A stretch of DNA of 7,013 nt from Rhodoferax sp. (lineage in GTDB: Bacteria > Pseudomonadota > Gammaproteobacteria > Burkholderiales > Burkholderiaceae_C): NCBI GenBank assembly GCA_020048795.1, contig JAIFMA010000102.1:1-7013 (forward strand), read 5' to 3'. The notes beneath the pieces are model-generated. The model saw only the letters and a program-made list of their open reading frames with translations, did not search any database and was not told where the DNA came from. Positions 4,769-7,013 of the stretch are shown here, one piece after another. Position 1 is the stretch's first letter; every line of letters starts with the position of its first letter. A program made the translations under genes and the position numbers.

Positions 4769-7013
4769 ATGCGCTTTTTCATGAAAACCACACGGCAACC
4801 CCTGCTCTGGCTGGCCGCTGTGCTGTTGCTTGTTACAGCGGTCGGCGCTTACATGGCCTGGTCTTACCAACAAATTGACGCGGCGTCCGAGCAACGCCGC
4901 CATTCGCGCAGGGTCATGGGTCTGGCTGACGACCTGATGTCGGCGCTGAAAGATGCCGAAACGGGTCAACGCGGCTACCTGCTCACCGGTACCCAGGCTT
5001 ACCTGGCACCTTACCTGGCAGCACGTGATGACATGCCTGTGCGCTTGTCGGCCTTGCGGGAGCGCACCACCTTGGCCCAAGGCACGGCCGCGTTAAACCA
5101 GCTTGAGCCCCTGATCAAGGCCAAAATGGCCGAACTGGCGCAACTGATTGAGTCGCGGCGCCGCGGCGAACAAAACGCGCTGCGGCTGCTGCTCGAAGCC
5201 GGTGAAGGCAAACGTCTGACCGACGAAATTCAGCGGAGCATGGGCACCTACCTCGGGCTGCAAGAACAGGCCATGGCGCAGCACGATGCCGAATTTGACA
5301 CCAGCATGCGACATTTGCTGAGCCTGATGCTGGCTTTTGGGGCTTTGATGTTGCTGTTTTCCGGCGCCTTTGCTTACTGGATGATTGACCGGTCCAGGCA
5401 GCAGGCCAAAGACCTGCTGCACCGTGAAACCCAGCGTTTGCTGGGCCTGCAAGAGGACACCAACCGCCAGTTGGCGCTGGCCAACCACCGCTTGCAGCAA
5501 GGTGAGCAAAAGCTGGCCGTCACGCTCAACTCGATTGGCGACGCGGTAATTGCCACCGACGCTCAGGCTTGCGTGACCCTGCTGAACCCGGTGGCGCAGG
5601 CGCTGACCGGCTGGACCCAGGCGCAGGCCCAGGGTCAGCCGATCAATGTCGTGTTTCACATCATCAACAAGGAAAACCGTGAACCCGCCACCATTCCGGT
5701 GGCGCGGACACTGGCACAAGGTACGGTGCAGGGTTTGGCCAACCACACGGTGCTGATCGCCCGCAATGGCCACGAATTTGACATCTCCGACAGTTGTGCC
5801 CCGATTCGCGACAGCGACAACCTGGTGGTGGGTGCCGTGCTGGTGTTTCGCAATGTGACTGAAGAATATGCCGCCCAGTTGGCGCTGCGCAAGGTCAGCA
5901 CGCTGCAAAAAGCCATTTTTGACAGCGCCAATTTTTCCAGCATTGCCACCGATGCCAAAGGTGTGATCCAGATTTTTAATGTCGGAGCCGAGCGCATGCT
6001 GGGTTACTCGGCAGCCGAGGTGATGGACCAGCGCACCCCGGCTGACATCTCGGACCCGCAAGAAATCATAGCCCGGGCCAAAACCCTGAGCCTGGAGCTG
6101 GAGACCGACATCACCCCCGGCTTTGAGGCGCTGGTGTTCAAGGCTTCGCGCGGCATTGAAGACATTTACGAGCTGACCTACATCCGCAAAGACGGCAGCC
6201 GGTTTCCGGCGGTGGTGTCGGTCACGGCGCTGCGCGACGAGGCCGGCAGCATCATTGGTTACCTGCTGATTGGCACCGACAACACCGCACGCAAGGCAGT
6301 GGAGGCCGAGCGCGAACGGCTTGACCAGGTGCTGCGCGACAAAAACGCCGAGCTGGAAAGCGCCCGGGCCGCCGCCGACAAGGCCAACCAGGCCAAGTCC
6401 GAGTTTTTGTCGGGCATGAGCCACGAGTTGCGCTCACCGCTCAACGCCATTCTGGGTTTTGCCCAGCTGATGGAGTCGGGTACGCCACTACCCACACCGA
6501 GCCAAAAAGCCAGCATTGACCAGATTTTGCGGGCTGGCTGGTATTTGCTGGAGCTGATCAACGAGGTGCTGGACCTGGCGCTGATCGAGTCCGGACGGCT
6601 GTCGCTGTCGCGCGAGCCGGTTCTGCTGTCAGATGTGTTGCAAGACTGCCAGAAGCTGATTGAACCGCTGGCACAGAAAAAAGAGGTGCAGCTGCACTTT
6701 CCCGAGACCCTTGTGCGGTGTTTTGTCGGTGCCGACCGGACCCGCCTGAAGCAGGGGGTCATCAACCTGCTGTCCAACGCCATCAAGTACAACCGCCAGG
6801 GTGGCAGCGTGCATGTCACTTGCAGCGAAGAGAAAATCAACCAGCTTTTTCAACCCTTCAACCGCTTGGGCAAAGAAGACAGCGACGAAGAAGGCACTGG
6901 CATTGGCCTGGTGGTGAGCAAGCGCCTGGTGGAGCAGATGGGTGGCCAGATTGGCGTGACCAGCACCGAAGGGACGGGCAGCGTGTTCTGGATTGAGCTG
7001 ATGCTGATAGGGG
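4769..7013 (+). CDS. CHASE3-PAS-PAS sensor histidine kinase, lacking G1 box, 3' end outside window
   Basis: The reading frame stays open for 748 codons and runs off the window. TM1 is about residues 12-30. A periplasmic CHASE3 sensor follows (about 34-180, with the hallmark DAETGQRGYLLTG at 62-74), then TM2 (183-206). Next are a helical linker, PAS1 (about 248-370), PAS2 (about 379-508) and a coiled linker. The HisKA domain (about 544-612) has the phospho-acceptor His in MSHELRSPLNAILGF (H552). The ATPase domain shows the N box (INLLSNAIKYN; N666, N670), F box (LFQPFNRLG, 693-701) and G2 box (GTGIGL, 709-714). The G1 box (Asp-x-Gly-x-Gly), which contacts adenine and should lie between N and F boxes, is missing: the strand after the N box (VHVTCSE, ending 687) joins directly to EKINQLFQPF. 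ATG 4769 has only a weak ribosome site; ATG 4781 and TTG 4739 are alternatives, and a TAG at 4727 bounds the frame. Related kinases often continue into a receiver domain, not visible here. Confidence 0.93.
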   Translation, partial: MRFFMKTTRQPLLWLAAVLLLVTAVGAYMAWSYQQIDAASEQRRHSRRVMGLADDLMSALKDAETGQRGYLLTGTQAYLAPYLAARDDMPVRLSALRERTTLAQGTAALNQLEPLIKAKMAELAQLIESRRRGEQNALRLLLEAGEGKRLTDEIQRSMGTYLGLQEQAMAQHDAEFDTSMRHLLSLMLAFGALMLLFSGAFAYWMIDRSRQQAKDLLHRETQRLLGLQEDTNRQLALANHRLQQGEQKLAVTLNSIGDAVIATDAQACVTLLNPVAQALTGWTQAQAQGQPINVVFHIINKENREPATIPVARTLAQGTVQGLANHTVLIARNGHEFDISDSCAPIRDSDNLVVGAVLVFRNVTEEYAAQLALRKVSTLQKAIFDSANFSSIATDAKGVIQIFNVGAERMLGYSAAEVMDQRTPADISDPQEIIARAKTLSLELETDITPGFEALVFKASRGIEDIYELTYIRKDGSRFPAVVSVTALRDEAGSIIGYLLIGTDNTARKAVEAERERLDQVLRDKNAELESARAAADKANQAKSEFLSGMSHELRSPLNAILGFAQLMESGTPLPTPSQKASIDQILRAGWYLLELINEVLDLALIESGRLSLSREPVLLSDVLQDCQKLIEPLAQKKEVQLHFPETLVRCFVGADRTRLKQGVINLLSNAIKYNRQGGSVHVTCSEEKINQLFQPFNRLGKEDSDEEGTGIGLVVSKRLVEQMGGQIGVTSTEGTGSVFWIELMLIG

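Noticed and set aside
5093..6424. 443-codon open frame on the minus strand
   Set aside because: It is antisense to the kinase, whose plus-strand translation shows PAS and HisKA domains throughout. The minus translation is rich in His/Gln/Gly/Arg without recognisable domains, as expected from a GC-rich complementary frame.
6259..6840. 193-codon minus-strand frame
   Set aside because: Complement of the HisKA/ATPase coding region, Ser/Arg-rich with no ribosome-binding site.
1..7013. tRNA or rRNA genes, transposase genes or a phage-type defence system
   Set aside because: No cloverleaf with a T-loop GTTCRANNC motif, no rRNA segments and no transposase, nuclease or toxin motifs were seen in any supported frame.

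Overview
The window looks like chromosomal DNA of a betaproteobacterium, most likely a Comamonadaceae member close to Rhodoferax or Polaromonas. This is inferred from moderately high GC, the character of the proteins (DUF4398 lipoprotein plus OmpA pair, SlyB/17-kDa-type glycine-zipper proteins, an sll1863-type coiled-coil protein, a CHASE3-PAS-PAS histidine kinase) and a repeat-like intergenic hairpin that resembles one I associate with that family. No database search was possible.

Layout. (1) 3-398 (+): small secreted four-cysteine protein of unknown function. (2) 525-899 and 927-1880 (+): a two-gene operon of a DUF4398 lipoprotein and an OmpA-family lipoprotein that carries a DUF4398-like N-terminal region, a long coiled coil and a peptidoglycan-binding domain. 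(3) 2070-2357 (+): a 95-residue coiled-coil protein of the sll1863 stress-response type with its own candidate promoter. (4) 2358-2926: gene-poor stretch with a possible decayed minus-strand reading frame and a 99-bp element bounded by 24-nt near-perfect inverted repeats. (5) 4232 down to 2927 (-): a two-gene operon of a 72-residue glycine-zipper lipoprotein followed by a 359-residue exported protein with a tandemly duplicated domain and a C-terminal glycine zipper. (6) 4233-4768: a 536-bp divergent intergenic region with dyads and a repeat-like hairpin. (7) 4769 to the window end (+): a membrane histidine kinase, cut by the window edge.

Functionally the left two thirds is an envelope neighbourhood: two lipoproteins of the DUF4398/OmpA group probably tether the outer membrane to peptidoglycan, and two glycine-zipper proteins probably sit in or near the outer membrane. 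The kinase is transcribed away from the glycine-zipper operon, and its partner is not visible.

The most striking observation is in the kinase. Its ATP-binding domain keeps the N box, F box and G2 box, but the segment that should hold the G1 box (Asp-x-Gly-x-Gly) is absent, with the reading frame intact across the gap. This looks like a clean in-frame internal deletion of roughly 20-27 codons, and it predicts a kinase with poor or no ATP binding. The other item worth a second look is the inverted-repeat element at 2742-2840 beside a degraded reading frame.
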